Source: Mucilaginibacter_A sp964251965 (lineage in GTDB: Bacteria > Bacteroidota > Bacteroidia > Sphingobacteriales > Sphingobacteriaceae). From it: a stretch of DNA of 64,000 nucleotides. Where the stretch lies: assembly GCA_964251965.1 (NCBI GenBank), contig CAXULQ010000002.1, forward strand, positions 186,001 to 250,000, given 5' to 3'. The translations under genes and the position numbers were made by a program. Under the pieces are notes generated by a model. That model was not told where the DNA came from and did no database searches. It saw only the letters and a program-made list of their open reading frames with translations. Numbering within the stretch: position 1 is the first letter of the stretch; each line of letters starts with the position of its first letter. Below are positions 27,145 through 37,092 of the stretch, in pieces.

Positions 27145-28130
27145 CGATTATATTCCTCATCTAAACTTTCCCGCAAATCGTACAATAGCCACTGTTTTTG
27201 GGTAACATTTTTTTGTTCTGATTTTAGCAAAGTGATGAAATCATTTACACCAATTGGTTCGTTGCCGTTCCCATGAATTAAAACAATACTTCCCGGCAAC
27301 GCTTTTTGTCCTTTGGCCAGCCAGGCATCACTTCCAATCGGGATTAAACCGAAACCGGTAATTTCATACAACAATTTCGCATCAGAAACTAATCCTGGGA
27401 AGCGAAAAAATACCGAAGGCAGCAAACCGTTTTTTAACATAGCTTGCTCGGTTTCCAGCACTTCGTAATTAATGTTGGTGCCCGGCTCCAGCAAAAAATT
27501 CTCTTTTAATGGTTTTTTCGGGTCAACACGATGGTTATAAGTATGGTTGATCCAGGTGATAAAAATGTGTCCATCCAGTTCCTGCTGTTTTAACCAGTTC
27601 AAATCGGCCTCGTGGTCTTTCATCCACAAACCCGAAACCGAAATGGCAACCGGCGGATGCGGTTCTACTTTACTAAATTCTTGAAAAATATCTGTAAAAA
27701 TCCTTCGGTCTAAAACCCGGTGCGAAGGGCAAAGATCAATGGTTAAATTGATGCCGGCTTCCTTCGGCATCGCTTGTACAATCCCCGCATCCTGGATGGT
27801 GGAAGATTGTTTTTCGGCAGCCGTTAAAGCATTGGTATAAGCGGTATTTGCAAAAAAAGTACGTGCTTCCGGCAGCGTAGTTGGTTTAAGCTGATATAAA
27901 TCGGCTTCATCAACTTTGGTAACTAATGTTCTCGGCTCGACCAGCAGCAGCCAGGTTTTGCCCGAATTTTCAAAACGGCGTGTGGCCAGCCAACTTTCTG
28001 TATTTCTTTTGGCAGAAGCATAAAAGGTTTCGTAATGGTTGATAGTTTTAAAAATTTGGATTTGGGCTGATGCTTCTTTTACCGGTAGAAAAATGGTAAG
28101 GAGGAAGAAGGGTTTGAGTCTGGATGGCAT
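27141..28130 (-). CDS. Secreted polysaccharide deacetylase-like protein
   Basis: The frame is open to 28220, but ATG at 28128-28130 gives a signal peptide (MPSRLKPFFLLTIFLPVKEA, cleaved near ASAQ), so the product is about 329 residues. NodB-type features are present: LTIDLCPSHR (altered motif 1), ITWINHTYNHR (the H-x3-H zinc pair, motif 2) and FFRFPGLVSD (motif 3). Motif 1 has Asp-Leu-Cys where Asp-Asp is usual, so metal binding or catalysis may be altered. The signal-peptide codons for VKEA hold an exact reverse motif copy (28070-28081). Confidence 0.72.
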   Translation of the reverse strand: MPSRLKPFFLLTIFLPVKEASAQIQIFKTINHYETFYASAKRNTESWLATRRFENSGKTWLLLVEPRTLVTKVDEADLYQLKPTTLPEARTFFANTAYTNALTAAEKQSSTIQDAGIVQAMPKEAGINLTIDLCPSHRVLDRRIFTDIFQEFSKVEPHPPVAISVSGLWMKDHEADLNWLKQQELDGHIFITWINHTYNHRVDPKKPLKENFLLEPGTNINYEVLETEQAMLKNGLLPSVFFRFPGLVSDAKLLYEITGFGLIPIGSDAWLAKGQKALPGSIVLIHGNGNEPIGVNDFITLLKSEQKNVTQKQWLLYDLRESLDEEYNR

Positions 28131-28359
28131 TCGGTTTATTAGCTGAAATGGTTTTAACGCAGGTGCAGGTGATGTGGTTTTGGGATAGGTGTCAGTCATA
28201 CTTTTTTTTGTACAGGGCAAAATTTATAGTGGTAAAAGAAGTATCCTTAGATTAAAATATTCGTATTAATTTCAACTGATTACTTGTTTTTTTTCAAAAT
28301 TATGTGTTTGATTATTAAAAGTTATTACTGTAACTTACGTTCCTCCATCTACCTAAAAA

Positions 28360-29106
28360 ATGAGCAGTAATATCTTAAAATACATAGCCATATCTTTTAT
28401 AAGTATGGTTTATGTGGGAACATTAAAAGGCCAGGCTTTTGTACCGGATACTTCTTCCCAACAACAAAAAATCAACAATGTTATCCAAAATTTTACTACG
28501 GCTATCGGCCAAAATTCCAGGTTGTACAATGGGCCGGAATTTGAACAGTACGATCCTGCAATTAAAGGAAATGCATATTATGATGATGTAAATGTTTGGA
28601 AGTTTGGATCGGTAAATTATGATAATGTACTATACAACAACGTGCCGATGATGTACGATGTTTACAAAGATTGTGTGGTGGCATTATATTACAATAAGGC
28701 TTTCAGTTACATTTTGCTGAATGATAAATTGCATTATTTCGATTTAAATAACCATCATTTTGTATCCATTAATGTAGATAGTTTGAACAATCCCGGAATC
28801 CGCAACGGTATTTACAACCAATTGTACAAAGGGAAAACAGAGGTTTTGGTAAAAAGGCCAAAAACAATCCAAATTGGCACAACAGGAAATTTAGAAAATT
28901 ACTTTAGCCAAGAGAAAAAAGAAATTTACCTGAAAAAAGAAGGTGCTTATTATAACATCAATGGCGTATCTTCTATTTTGAAAGCTTTGCAAGACAAGAA
29001 AAAACAAGTCCAGCTTTTTATCAGTGATAACCATATTAAGTACAAAGCCGACCCGGAACAGGCATTGGTAAAAATTGCTTCTTATTACGACCAATTAGCA
29101 AACTGA
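28360..29106 (+). CDS. Secreted protein of unknown function upstream of a TonB receptor
   Basis: The 248-residue product has an N-terminal hydrophobic export signal ending near KGQAF. It contains a long aromatic-rich beta region (YYDDVNVWKFGSVNYDNVLY, YKDCVVALYYNK) and ends in a basic helix. I recognise no named domain. Only one base separates its stop from the TonB receptor ATG, so they are almost certainly co-transcribed. Similar small exported proteins precede TonB receptors elsewhere in Bacteroidota, but I know no function. Confidence 0.7.
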   Translation: MSSNILKYIAISFISMVYVGTLKGQAFVPDTSSQQQKINNVIQNFTTAIGQNSRLYNGPEFEQYDPAIKGNAYYDDVNVWKFGSVNYDNVLYNNVPMMYDVYKDCVVALYYNKAFSYILLNDKLHYFDLNNHHFVSINVDSLNNPGIRNGIYNQLYKGKTEVLVKRPKTIQIGTTGNLENYFSQEKKEIYLKKEGAYYNINGVSSILKALQDKKKQVQLFISDNHIKYKADPEQALVKIASYYDQLAN

Positions 29107-29107
29107 T

Positions 29108-31867
29108 ATGAAAAAATGTTACCTGGTTTTTTTCTTGCTGATCTTTGTTAAAATAGTTTCTGCACAGCAGTCATCTCAGAATTTAAGCGTCAATTTTCAC
29201 GGAGCTACCATCGAACAGTTTGTTGCTGAGCTGGAATCGAAAAGCGGCTATAATTTTTATTATAATCCTGTTCAGTTTGATAGTTTGAAGGTTACTTTAA
29301 ATATCGAAAATGTGCCCTTGCAAAAGATTTTAGAATTATCTTTTCGTAATACAGATTTTCATTATGCCATAACGGATCAGAAACAGGTATTGCTTACTAA
29401 AGGAAGAGAAATACAGACAACACTGGCAGCAGGTTTTTTTAAAGGAAAAGCAGGAGATGTTCAGCATGAAACGGTAACTACTGATTATGCCGACGATAAA
29501 GATAAAAAGATACCTGAAGCAACTACGGAGAATAAACTTTACGAAATAGGGGTCAAGACGAACGAAATTAAACCTGGTAATGCTACACTGGCAGGTTATG
29601 TAAAAGATATCAAATCCGGGGAAGCTGTAATTGGTGCAAGTGTCCGGCTCGCAGATTCAAAAACAGGTATTGCTACAGATCAATTTGGCTATTATTCCAT
29701 CACCTTGCCCCGCGGCAGGCATACTTTAGCAATACGTGGTTTAGGAATGCGCGATACCAGGCGGCAAATTATTTTGTATAGTAACGGTAAGTTAAATATT
29801 GAAATGCAGGAACAAATTACCTCGTTAAAAGAAGTAAAGATCTCTGCAGAAAAAGTAGCCAATGTGCGGAGCGGCGAATTAGGTGTGAACCGGCTGGATA
29901 TAAAAGCGATTAAACAAGTGCCGGCAGTTTTTGGTGAAGCCGATGTATTGCGGGTGATCCTGACGCTGCCGGGCGTGCAATCCGTAGGTGAAGCAACCAC
30001 CGGGTTCAATGTCCGCGGCGGCGCTGCCGATCAAAACCTGATTTTACTTAATGACGCCACCATTTATAACCCAGCCCATTTTTTCGGCTTCTTTTCGGCT
30101 TTCAATCCTGATATTGTTAAAGATGTTCAACTGTATAAAAGCAGTATCCCCGAAAAATACGGCGGCCGTTTGTCTTCTGTTTTGGATGTAACGGACCGCG
30201 AAGGAAACAAAAAGAAATTTACAGGTTCTGCCGGAATAGGATTGCTAACCAGCAGGTTAAATATTGAAGGCCCGATCGTAAAGGATAAAACATCTTTTAT
30301 TTTTGGAGGACGCACCACATATTCTAACTGGCTGCTACAGTTACTGCCGGAAGATTATAAACACAGTGAAGCTTCTTTTTACGATCTAAATTTAGATATC
30401 AGTCATCAAATCAATGACAAAAATAATATCTACATCACCAGTTACCTCAGCAAAGATAAGTTTAAGTTAAACAGCGATACAGCTTACGCTTACAGCAACA
30501 AAAATATCAACATAAAATGGAAGCATAATTTTAGCAATAAGTTTTATAGTGTATTTACTGCTGGGACTGATCATTACGAGTACAATACATCAAGCTCTCA
30601 AAATCCTGTAAATGCGTATAATTTAGGTTTTAATATCAACCAGACTAATTTTAAAGCTGATTTTACCTATTACATTAATCCAAAAAACATTATTGATTTT
30701 GGCTTAAGTTCCATTTTATACAAACTAAACCCGGGCGATTTTGAACCTAACGGAAGCAAGTCTCTAATTGTTCCAAATGTTGTACCTGCAGAACGGGCTT
30801 TAGAAAGTGCACTGTACATCGGCGATAAGTATGACATCACGCCTGATCTGCTGGTTAGTTTTGGCCTTCGTTATTCCTTGTATAACTATCTTGGCCCTCA
30901 AACTGTATCTAATTATGCGCCAAACTTGCCAAAAGAAAGCGTGAACGTTATCGACAGTACCACTTACAAAAAGAACCAGGTGATCAATACTTATCATGGC
31001 CCGGAGATCAGGGCTTCGGTAAGATACAATTTAGGGGATAATTCCTCCATCAAAGCTGGTTACAATACGTTGAGGCAATATATTCATTTGCTTTCCAACA
31101 CCACTTCAATTTCGCCTACAGATGTTTGGAAATTAAGCGATCCGAACATCAAACCGCAGTACGGCGACCAGATTTCTTTAGGCTTGTACCACAATGCCAA
31201 AGCAAATACCATCGAACTTTCTATGGAAGTGTATTATAAACGGCTAAAAGATTACTTGGATTATAAAAGCGGCGCAACCTTAGTATTAAACCATCACGTG
31301 GAAACAGATGTAATCAACACCCAAGGAAAAGCTTACGGCGCAGAATTTTTACTGCGCAAAACGGCAGGGAAACTTAACGGTTGGATGAGTTACACTTATT
31401 CCCGTACTTTTTTAAAACAAGACGACCCGAACGCAGGCGATTTGATCAACAAAGGCAATTATTATCCGGCAAATTTTGATAAGCCCCATGATTTTAACTT
31501 CACCGGCAATTACCGCTTGTCCCATAGGTTTAGTGTTTCTCTAAATGCCACTTACAGTACCGGCCGCCCAATTACTTTGCCTATTGCCAAGTATAATTAT
31601 GCAGGCGCAGAAAGGGTTTATTATTCGGACCGGAACCAATACCGAATCCCGGATTATTTCCGGACGGATTTTTCGATGAACATAGAAGGCAACCACAAAG
31701 TGCACCAGCGCACCCATAATTCGTTTACGATTGGTGTTTACAATTTAACCGGAAGGCAAAACGCATATTCAACTTATTTCACCGAGCAGGGTGGCGCGAT
31801 CAAAGGTTATCAGTTATCCATATTTGCCCGCCCGATCCCTTTTGTAAACTACAACATCAGATTTTAA
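29108..31867 (+). CDS. TonB-dependent receptor with STN domain
   Basis: The 919-residue outer-membrane receptor has a signal peptide (MKKCYLVFFLLIFVKIVSAQ), a secretin/TonB short N-terminal domain (about 23-95: VNFHGATIEQFVAELESKSG), a carboxypeptidase-regulatory-like domain (about 155-235: AGYVKDIKSGEAVIGAS), a plug (VLRVILTLPGVQSVGEATTG, FNVRGG, SIPEKYGGRLSSVLDV) and a barrel. STN domains usually signal through an anti-sigma factor, but no FecI/FecR genes lie nearby. The DUF4249 lipoprotein gene follows 4 bp downstream, a frequent pairing in this phylum. Substrate unknown. Confidence 0.92.
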   Translation: MKKCYLVFFLLIFVKIVSAQQSSQNLSVNFHGATIEQFVAELESKSGYNFYYNPVQFDSLKVTLNIENVPLQKILELSFRNTDFHYAITDQKQVLLTKGREIQTTLAAGFFKGKAGDVQHETVTTDYADDKDKKIPEATTENKLYEIGVKTNEIKPGNATLAGYVKDIKSGEAVIGASVRLADSKTGIATDQFGYYSITLPRGRHTLAIRGLGMRDTRRQIILYSNGKLNIEMQEQITSLKEVKISAEKVANVRSGELGVNRLDIKAIKQVPAVFGEADVLRVILTLPGVQSVGEATTGFNVRGGAADQNLILLNDATIYNPAHFFGFFSAFNPDIVKDVQLYKSSIPEKYGGRLSSVLDVTDREGNKKKFTGSAGIGLLTSRLNIEGPIVKDKTSFIFGGRTTYSNWLLQLLPEDYKHSEASFYDLNLDISHQINDKNNIYITSYLSKDKFKLNSDTAYAYSNKNINIKWKHNFSNKFYSVFTAGTDHYEYNTSSSQNPVNAYNLGFNINQTNFKADFTYYINPKNIIDFGLSSILYKLNPGDFEPNGSKSLIVPNVVPAERALESALYIGDKYDITPDLLVSFGLRYSLYNYLGPQTVSNYAPNLPKESVNVIDSTTYKKNQVINTYHGPEIRASVRYNLGDNSSIKAGYNTLRQYIHLLSNTTSISPTDVWKLSDPNIKPQYGDQISLGLYHNAKANTIELSMEVYYKRLKDYLDYKSGATLVLNHHVETDVINTQGKAYGAEFLLRKTAGKLNGWMSYTYSRTFLKQDDPNAGDLINKGNYYPANFDKPHDFNFTGNYRLSHRFSVSLNATYSTGRPITLPIAKYNYAGAERVYYSDRNQYRIPDYFRTDFSMNIEGNHKVHQRTHNSFTIGVYNLTGRQNAYSTYFTEQGGAIKGYQLSIFARPIPFVNYNIRF

Positions 31868-31871
31868 CACA

Positions 31872-33026
31872 ATGAGCAGAAAACTATATTCATTACTGTT
31901 TTTAACCGCCTTAATTTGGGCTTGTAAAAAACCTTATAATCCTCCTGCAACAACAGCACCAAGCAGTTATTTGGTAGTGGAAGGCGTTATTAATGGCAAC
32001 ACAGATTCTACAATTATCAAGCTTAGCCGTACGATAAATATTGCCCAAAATGTGAATTCTGCCATCGAAACCAAAGCAAAATTGACTGTTGAAGATGTAT
32101 CGGGCAATATTTATACGTTAAACGAAGTAAGCAAAGGAAGGTACACCGGTGGTCCGTTAAACCTCGATAGCACTAAAAAATATCGCCTGCATATCCAAAC
32201 AAGTAACGGGAAAACTTATCTGTCAGACTATGTACAGTTTACGCCTACACCTGCAATTGATAGCATTGGTTATACAGTAACCGGAGATGGATTGCAAATT
32301 TATGCCAATACCCACGACCCTAAAAATAACACCCGCTATTACCGTTGGGATTTTACGGAAACCTGGAAGTTTCATTCCAGGTTTCCGTCGAACTACGTTA
32401 CCAATGGTAATGCTATTGTTTCAAGAAGGGCAGACCAAATGGTTTATTATTGCTTTACAAGTGATGTATCAAGCAACATCATTTTAGGTTCTTCCGAAAA
32501 ACTACAGCAGGATGTTATTTATCAAAACCCAATCACAACGATTGTTTCCACATCCGAAAAAATTGAAAATAAATACAGCATCTTGCTTAAACAATATGCC
32601 CTGACAAAAGACGCTTATTTGTATTGGCAAAACCTGAAAAAAAACACTGAGCAGTTGGGAAGTATATTTGATGCTCAGCCTTCTACCACTTCCGGAAATA
32701 TTCATAATGCTGCCGACCCTTCAGAACCTGTTATCGGTTTTATCAGTGCCACAAATGTTAAAAGTAAAAGGGTATTTATTTCCAAAGATGCCTTACCAAC
32801 GAGCTGGCAACCAGCATCCCCTTATAATTGCGAACAGGATTCTACTTATTTTAATTATTATAAGCAAGATCAAGTAGCACTTTTTCTAATTCCTATAGGT
32901 TCTACTGCTATTCCAACAAGTGAAATATCCATTAATGGTCGCATAATAGGTTATTTAAGTTCAGCTATCGAATGTGTCGATTGTACAGTTCGCGGAACAA
33001 CTAAACAACCCATATTTTGGAAATGA
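31872..33026 (+). CDS. DUF4249 lipoprotein, first tandem copy
   Basis: The 384-residue lipoprotein (MSRKLYSLLFLTALIWACKK, lipidated Cys in IWAC) has a beta-rich N-terminal domain beginning SSYLVVEGVINGNTDST, characteristic of DUF4249. These proteins are encoded after STN-type TonB receptors and probably sit on the cell surface next to the receptor. The closing ECVDCTVRGTTKQPIFWK segment with paired Cys residues is shared with the second copy at 33323. Starts 4 bp after the receptor stop. Confidence 0.85.
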   Translation: MSRKLYSLLFLTALIWACKKPYNPPATTAPSSYLVVEGVINGNTDSTIIKLSRTINIAQNVNSAIETKAKLTVEDVSGNIYTLNEVSKGRYTGGPLNLDSTKKYRLHIQTSNGKTYLSDYVQFTPTPAIDSIGYTVTGDGLQIYANTHDPKNNTRYYRWDFTETWKFHSRFPSNYVTNGNAIVSRRADQMVYYCFTSDVSSNIILGSSEKLQQDVIYQNPITTIVSTSEKIENKYSILLKQYALTKDAYLYWQNLKKNTEQLGSIFDAQPSTTSGNIHNAADPSEPVIGFISATNVKSKRVFISKDALPTSWQPASPYNCEQDSTYFNYYKQDQVALFLIPIGSTAIPTSEISINGRIIGYLSSAIECVDCTVRGTTKQPIFWK

Positions 33027-33144
33027 ACAATAGAAATAAGTGAAGGTGGGATTATTGAATATGAAATGCGAATACTTCTTTTACCCACTAATATTAATGT
33101 TTAAGATATTGAATTACGGGTGATAAAAGTTTAATGTTTTTTAG

Positions 33145-33285
33145 GTGATAAAAGAAGCATTGCAAATTGGCCTATCAAAACCAGGACAAGTTCTAAGAAA
33201 TGAAAAACAGGATGAAGAAGGTGGTATTCAATTTTATAATGGTGTTATTGCTTTCATTGAATGGTTATACGAAAACAGCAAATGA
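33145..33285 (+). CDS. Short frame of uncertain status between the DUF4249 copies
   Basis: A 46-residue frame starts with GTG at 33145 and includes the motif copy at 33149-33160 in its first codons (IKEA). It continues GLSKPGQVLRNEKQDEEGGI and ends IEWLYENSK. It looks like the end of a once larger protein rather than a complete gene, since it begins directly after a stop and within the repeat. I do not recognise the family. Confidence 0.35.
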   Translation: MIKEALQIGLSKPGQVLRNEKQDEEGGIQFYNGVIAFIEWLYENSK

Positions 33286-33294
33286 TAAAATATT

Positions 33295-33318
33295 GCTAAT
33301 TACAACATAAGATTTTAA
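33295..33318 (+). pseudogene. Vestigial 3' end of a second TonB receptor gene
   Basis: The frame reads A-NYNIRF-stop, matching the last residues (NYNIRF) of the receptor that ends at 31867, and is followed, after a few bases, by ATGAGCAGAAAAC just as in the first copy. It shows that the tandem duplication included at least the receptor end, most of which was later lost. Confidence 0.65.
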
Positions 33319-33322
33319 CAAG

Positions 33323-34471
33323 ATGAGCAGAAAACCCTATTCATTACTGATCTTATTTGTAGCCTTAATTTGGAGTTGTAAAAAACCTTATAACCCTCCT
33401 GTGGTAACTGCGCCTAATAGTTATTTGGTTGTAGAAGGTGTGATTGATCCAGGCTCAGACTCGACAATAATTAATTTATCAAGTACAACAAATATTGGTG
33501 TTAAAGGAGTAAGCCCGGTAATAAAAGCTGCACTGATTGTTGAAGGCGCCCAGCAAAACAACACTTATCCTTTAGCAGAAATAGGCAAAGGAAAATATGC
33601 CTCTCCAGGTTTAAAACTTACCGGTAGCAAGCAATATCGGTTGCGTATCGTATTGCAAAGTGGTAAAACTTATCTCTCTGATTTCGAAGATATGAAAATA
33701 ACGCCTCCAATTGACAGCCTTAATTATATTATCCAAAGTGGTGGGCTTCAAATTACCTCGGCTGCACATGATGTAACAAACAATACCCGATATTACAGAT
33801 GGTTATATAATGAAACCTGGGAGTTTCATCCTAATTTTTTCTCTGAGGATATTTATGATGGAATTAATATTAGGCCCAGACTTAGAAATGACTTCATTTA
33901 TACTTGTTGGGGCAACGATACTTCAAGCAATGTAATACTAAATTCATCAGCTAAGTTGGTACAGGATGTGATTTCAGGTAATCCCATAACCTTTATTCCT
34001 TCAACTTCCGAAAAAATAGCCGTTCGATATAGCATCCTGCTTAAACAATATGCCTTAACAAGTAATGCTTATAATTTTTGGCAAAACCTGAGAAAGAACA
34101 CAGAACAATTAGGGAGTATATTTGATGCGCAGCCTTCTCAATTAGTGGGCAATATACACTGTACCACGGTTAGTGCCGAGCCTGTTATCGGCTATGTTAG
34201 CGTTAGTACAGTTAGTACAAAAAGGATTTTTATTGAAAATAGCAAATTACCAGCTTGGGCAACTATACCTTTTTATACTAACTGTGAATCAGACACGGTT
34301 AAGTTTGCTGATGTTAATGCACGTTTTCAATTAAATAATGGCCATCCACTTTTAATCCCAGTTGGGCTGGCAAAAGATAAAAGCGGCATTGCGGTTGGAT
34401 ACATAGGCTCAACGCCAGAATGTGTAGATTGTACTTTAAGAGGCAGCATTAAACAACCAGCTTTTTGGTAA
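33323..34471 (+). CDS. DUF4249 lipoprotein, second tandem copy
   Basis: The 382-residue lipoprotein (MSRKPYSLLILFVALIWSCK) is similar to the first copy along its whole length: NSYLVVEGVIDPGSDSTIIN, then LRKNTEQLGSIFDAQPS, then ECVDCTLRGSIKQPAFW. It therefore arose by tandem duplication of the lipoprotein together with the end of its receptor. With no receptor directly before it, this copy may share the receptor at 29108 or serve another. Two motif copies follow at 34524-34535 and 34602-34613. Confidence 0.83.
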   Translation: MSRKPYSLLILFVALIWSCKKPYNPPVVTAPNSYLVVEGVIDPGSDSTIINLSSTTNIGVKGVSPVIKAALIVEGAQQNNTYPLAEIGKGKYASPGLKLTGSKQYRLRIVLQSGKTYLSDFEDMKITPPIDSLNYIIQSGGLQITSAAHDVTNNTRYYRWLYNETWEFHPNFFSEDIYDGINIRPRLRNDFIYTCWGNDTSSNVILNSSAKLVQDVISGNPITFIPSTSEKIAVRYSILLKQYALTSNAYNFWQNLRKNTEQLGSIFDAQPSQLVGNIHCTTVSAEPVIGYVSVSTVSTKRIFIENSKLPAWATIPFYTNCESDTVKFADVNARFQLNNGHPLLIPVGLAKDKSGIAVGYIGSTPECVDCTLRGSIKQPAFW

Positions 34472-34523
34472 TATTTAAAGTTAAAAAAGGTTTCTAAAGG
34501 TTTAAAATATTAATAAAACAATA

Positions 34524-34613
34524 ATGCTTCTTTTACCCATATAAAATTAGTGTCTGCTAATAAGCCGGAACAAAGAAAAATTGTAATGATTTTTTATATG
34601 ATAAAAGAAGCAT
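34524..34613. repeat. Facing pair of motif copies before the MG2-domain gene
   Basis: Reverse copy 34524-34535 and forward copy 34602-34613 face each other across about 66 bp. Extended arms are ATGCTTCTTTTACC and GATAAAAGAAGCAT. The same layout recurs at 33072-33160 and 54301-54396, both downstream of outer-membrane or secreted protein genes. Confidence 0.8.
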
Positions 34614-34641
34614 CACAAACAAAACTAATCTGCTTCAAGAA

Positions 34642-37032
34642 ATGAAAAATATTTTATCCGGTTTTGTGGTTTTGCTATTGGTTTCATTTGAAAGTAATGC
34701 ACAAACCACCGTTGCTATTCAAAACAGTTTTGAAGCTTATCAGCATAACGCTTTACAGGAAAAGCTTTTCGTGCATACCGATAAAAGTACTTACCTAACA
34801 GGAGAAATATTATGGTTTAAAATTTACAATGTTGATGCCGGGAACAATAAACCTTTAAACATCAGCAAAGTAGCTTATGTAGAAGTTTTGGATGATAAGC
34901 AAACCCCGGTTATGCAAGCTAAAATTGCTTTAAAAGAGGCAGGCAGCGGAAATGGCTCGGTTTACATTCCGATTTCTATAAACAGTGGCAATTATAAGTT
35001 GCGTGCCTACACCAACTGGATGAAAAATTTTAACGCGGACAATTATTTTGAAAAAGATATAACAATTATCAACCCATTAAAATCTCCCGAAATAACTACA
35101 AACAAAGCAAAGCCAAATTTTGATATTCAATTTTTTCCGGAAGGCGGAAATTTGGTAACCGGTTTAACCAGCAAAGTTGCATTTAAAGTTGTTGGGCAGG
35201 ACGGTAAAGGCGTAAATTTTAGGGGCGCAATTGTTAATCAGCGTAATGATACCGTTGCCCGGTTTCGTCCGTTAAAATTTGGAATGGGTAATTTTATTTT
35301 AAAGCCCAATTTAAAAGATACTTACAAAGCTTTAGTTTATATCAACACTGAAACCAAACCCATTATAAAAGAACTGCCAACAATATTTGATCAGGGTTAT
35401 GTGATGCAAGTGGCAGATAATGCAAATCAATTAGCGGTAACGGTAACCAGCAATGTGGATCATGGCGATGTATATTTGTTTGCGCATACCAGAAGTATTT
35501 CTAAATCAATGCAAAGTGCGGCTTTGGTTAACGGAAGTGCGCGGTTTTTAATTGATAAAGCTTTGCTGGGCGAAGGGATTTCTCATTTTACAGTTTTTAA
35601 TAACAACAGAAAACCAGTGTGCGAAAGGCTTTATTTTAAACGGCCAGCACAAAAAGTTGTAATAACTTCCAATCCAGATCAGGAACAATATGGCACACGA
35701 AAAAAAGTAAATGTTGCTGTTTTGGTTAAAGATCAGCAAGGCCAGCCTTTGGTTTCTGATTTGTCGATGTCGGTTTATCAAACAGATTCGCTTCAAACTA
35801 TAGAACAAGGCGATATTGTTAATTATTTATGGCTCACTTCAGAGTTAAAAGGAAATATCGAATCGCCCGATTATTATTTCAAAAACAAAGATGCAGAGGC
35901 AGACCAGGCCATCGATAATTTGATGCTTTCACAAGGATGGAGCAGGTTTAAATGGGAAGAAGTTTTCAAAAATTCAAAACCTTCGTTTTCATTTCTTCCC
36001 GAATATACCGGCCATCTGATTACTGCCAAGTTAACCGGTATCGCTGCCAACCAACCGGAAAAAAACATTACCGCTTATCTGGCCGTGCCGGGAAAACGTG
36101 TGCAATTGTATACTGATAAAAGCGATTCGACAGGCAAACTGATCTTCAATACCAAAGATTTTTATGGGCCAGGAGAGATTGTTGCTCAAACCAATACAGA
36201 AAAAGACAGTACTTATCACATTGATATTTTAAGCCCTTTTTCCGAAAAATATTCCAAAAGTACTTTGCCGGTTTTTACTTTGACAGAAGACATGCAAAGC
36301 GCATTGAAAGCGCGAAGTTTGGATATGCAAGTCCAAAACGTGTATACCGGGAATCAATTGAAGCAGTTTTACAACCCAAAGATCGACAGCAGCTCTTTTT
36401 ACGGTAAGTTTTTTACGCCTTACAAATTGGATGACTATACCAGGTTTACCACGATGGAAGAAGTATTGCGCGAATATGTAAAATCATTGACGGTGGTAAA
36501 ACAACAAAAGCGTTTCCACATCAGGATTATCGGCGAAAAGGCACTATTAAGTGGAGACCCGCTGGTGATGCTGGATGGCATCCCGGTTTTTAACATGGAT
36601 AAAGTAATGGCGATAGACCCGCTGAAAATACGAAAGCTGGAACTGGTTAAAAGCCAGTATTTCTGGCAGTCAACCGAGTTTCAAGGAATAGTAAACCTAA
36701 CCACTTACAAAGGCGATTTAGGCGGATATGAGTTTGACCCTCGCGCTGTTATTGTAGATTACGAAGGGATGCAACTGGAGCGGGAATTTTATTCGCCCGG
36801 GTACGAAACCAACCAGCAGATTGCCAGCCGACTTCCAGATTTCAGAAACGTGCTTTACTGGTCGCCTTCCGTTTCTACAAATACAAATGGAAAAACGCAG
36901 GTAAACTTTTTCACCTCAGACCGGACGGGAAATTATATAGGCGTACTGCAAGGCATCACCGCAACAGGCGAAGCTGGAAGCCAGTATTTTAAATTTAGCG
37001 TGAAGCAGGATTATACGGCAGGTATAAAGTAA
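34642..37032 (+). CDS. Large secreted protein with MG2-like and plug-like domains
   Basis: The 796-residue product has a signal peptide (MKNILSGFVVLLLVSFESNA). Residues about 40-140 resemble the macroglobulin MG2 domain (QEKLFVHTDKSTYLTGEILW). Further beta domains follow, and near residue 635 a TonB-plug-like segment appears (PLVMLDGIPVFNMDKVMAID, IRKLELVKSQYF). This architecture is common in Bacteroidota near TonB receptors, and the function is not established. It closes a run of outer-membrane genes that starts at 28360, but the 170-bp gap with two motif copies suggests a separate transcript. Confidence 0.8.
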   Translation: MKNILSGFVVLLLVSFESNAQTTVAIQNSFEAYQHNALQEKLFVHTDKSTYLTGEILWFKIYNVDAGNNKPLNISKVAYVEVLDDKQTPVMQAKIALKEAGSGNGSVYIPISINSGNYKLRAYTNWMKNFNADNYFEKDITIINPLKSPEITTNKAKPNFDIQFFPEGGNLVTGLTSKVAFKVVGQDGKGVNFRGAIVNQRNDTVARFRPLKFGMGNFILKPNLKDTYKALVYINTETKPIIKELPTIFDQGYVMQVADNANQLAVTVTSNVDHGDVYLFAHTRSISKSMQSAALVNGSARFLIDKALLGEGISHFTVFNNNRKPVCERLYFKRPAQKVVITSNPDQEQYGTRKKVNVAVLVKDQQGQPLVSDLSMSVYQTDSLQTIEQGDIVNYLWLTSELKGNIESPDYYFKNKDAEADQAIDNLMLSQGWSRFKWEEVFKNSKPSFSFLPEYTGHLITAKLTGIAANQPEKNITAYLAVPGKRVQLYTDKSDSTGKLIFNTKDFYGPGEIVAQTNTEKDSTYHIDILSPFSEKYSKSTLPVFTLTEDMQSALKARSLDMQVQNVYTGNQLKQFYNPKIDSSSFYGKFFTPYKLDDYTRFTTMEEVLREYVKSLTVVKQQKRFHIRIIGEKALLSGDPLVMLDGIPVFNMDKVMAIDPLKIRKLELVKSQYFWQSTEFQGIVNLTTYKGDLGGYEFDPRAVIVDYEGMQLEREFYSPGYETNQQIASRLPDFRNVLYWSPSVSTNTNGKTQVNFFTSDRTGNYIGVLQGITATGEAGSQYFKFSVKQDYTAGIK

Positions 37033-37092
37033 ATTGTAACTCTTCATATTAGCACTATCTAATTGTATTATATTTGTTTAGGATTTAAAAAT

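Noticed and set aside
33072..34613. Repeated motif copies as a CRISPR array
   Set aside because: Copies are 12-14 bp, irregularly spaced and in both orientations.
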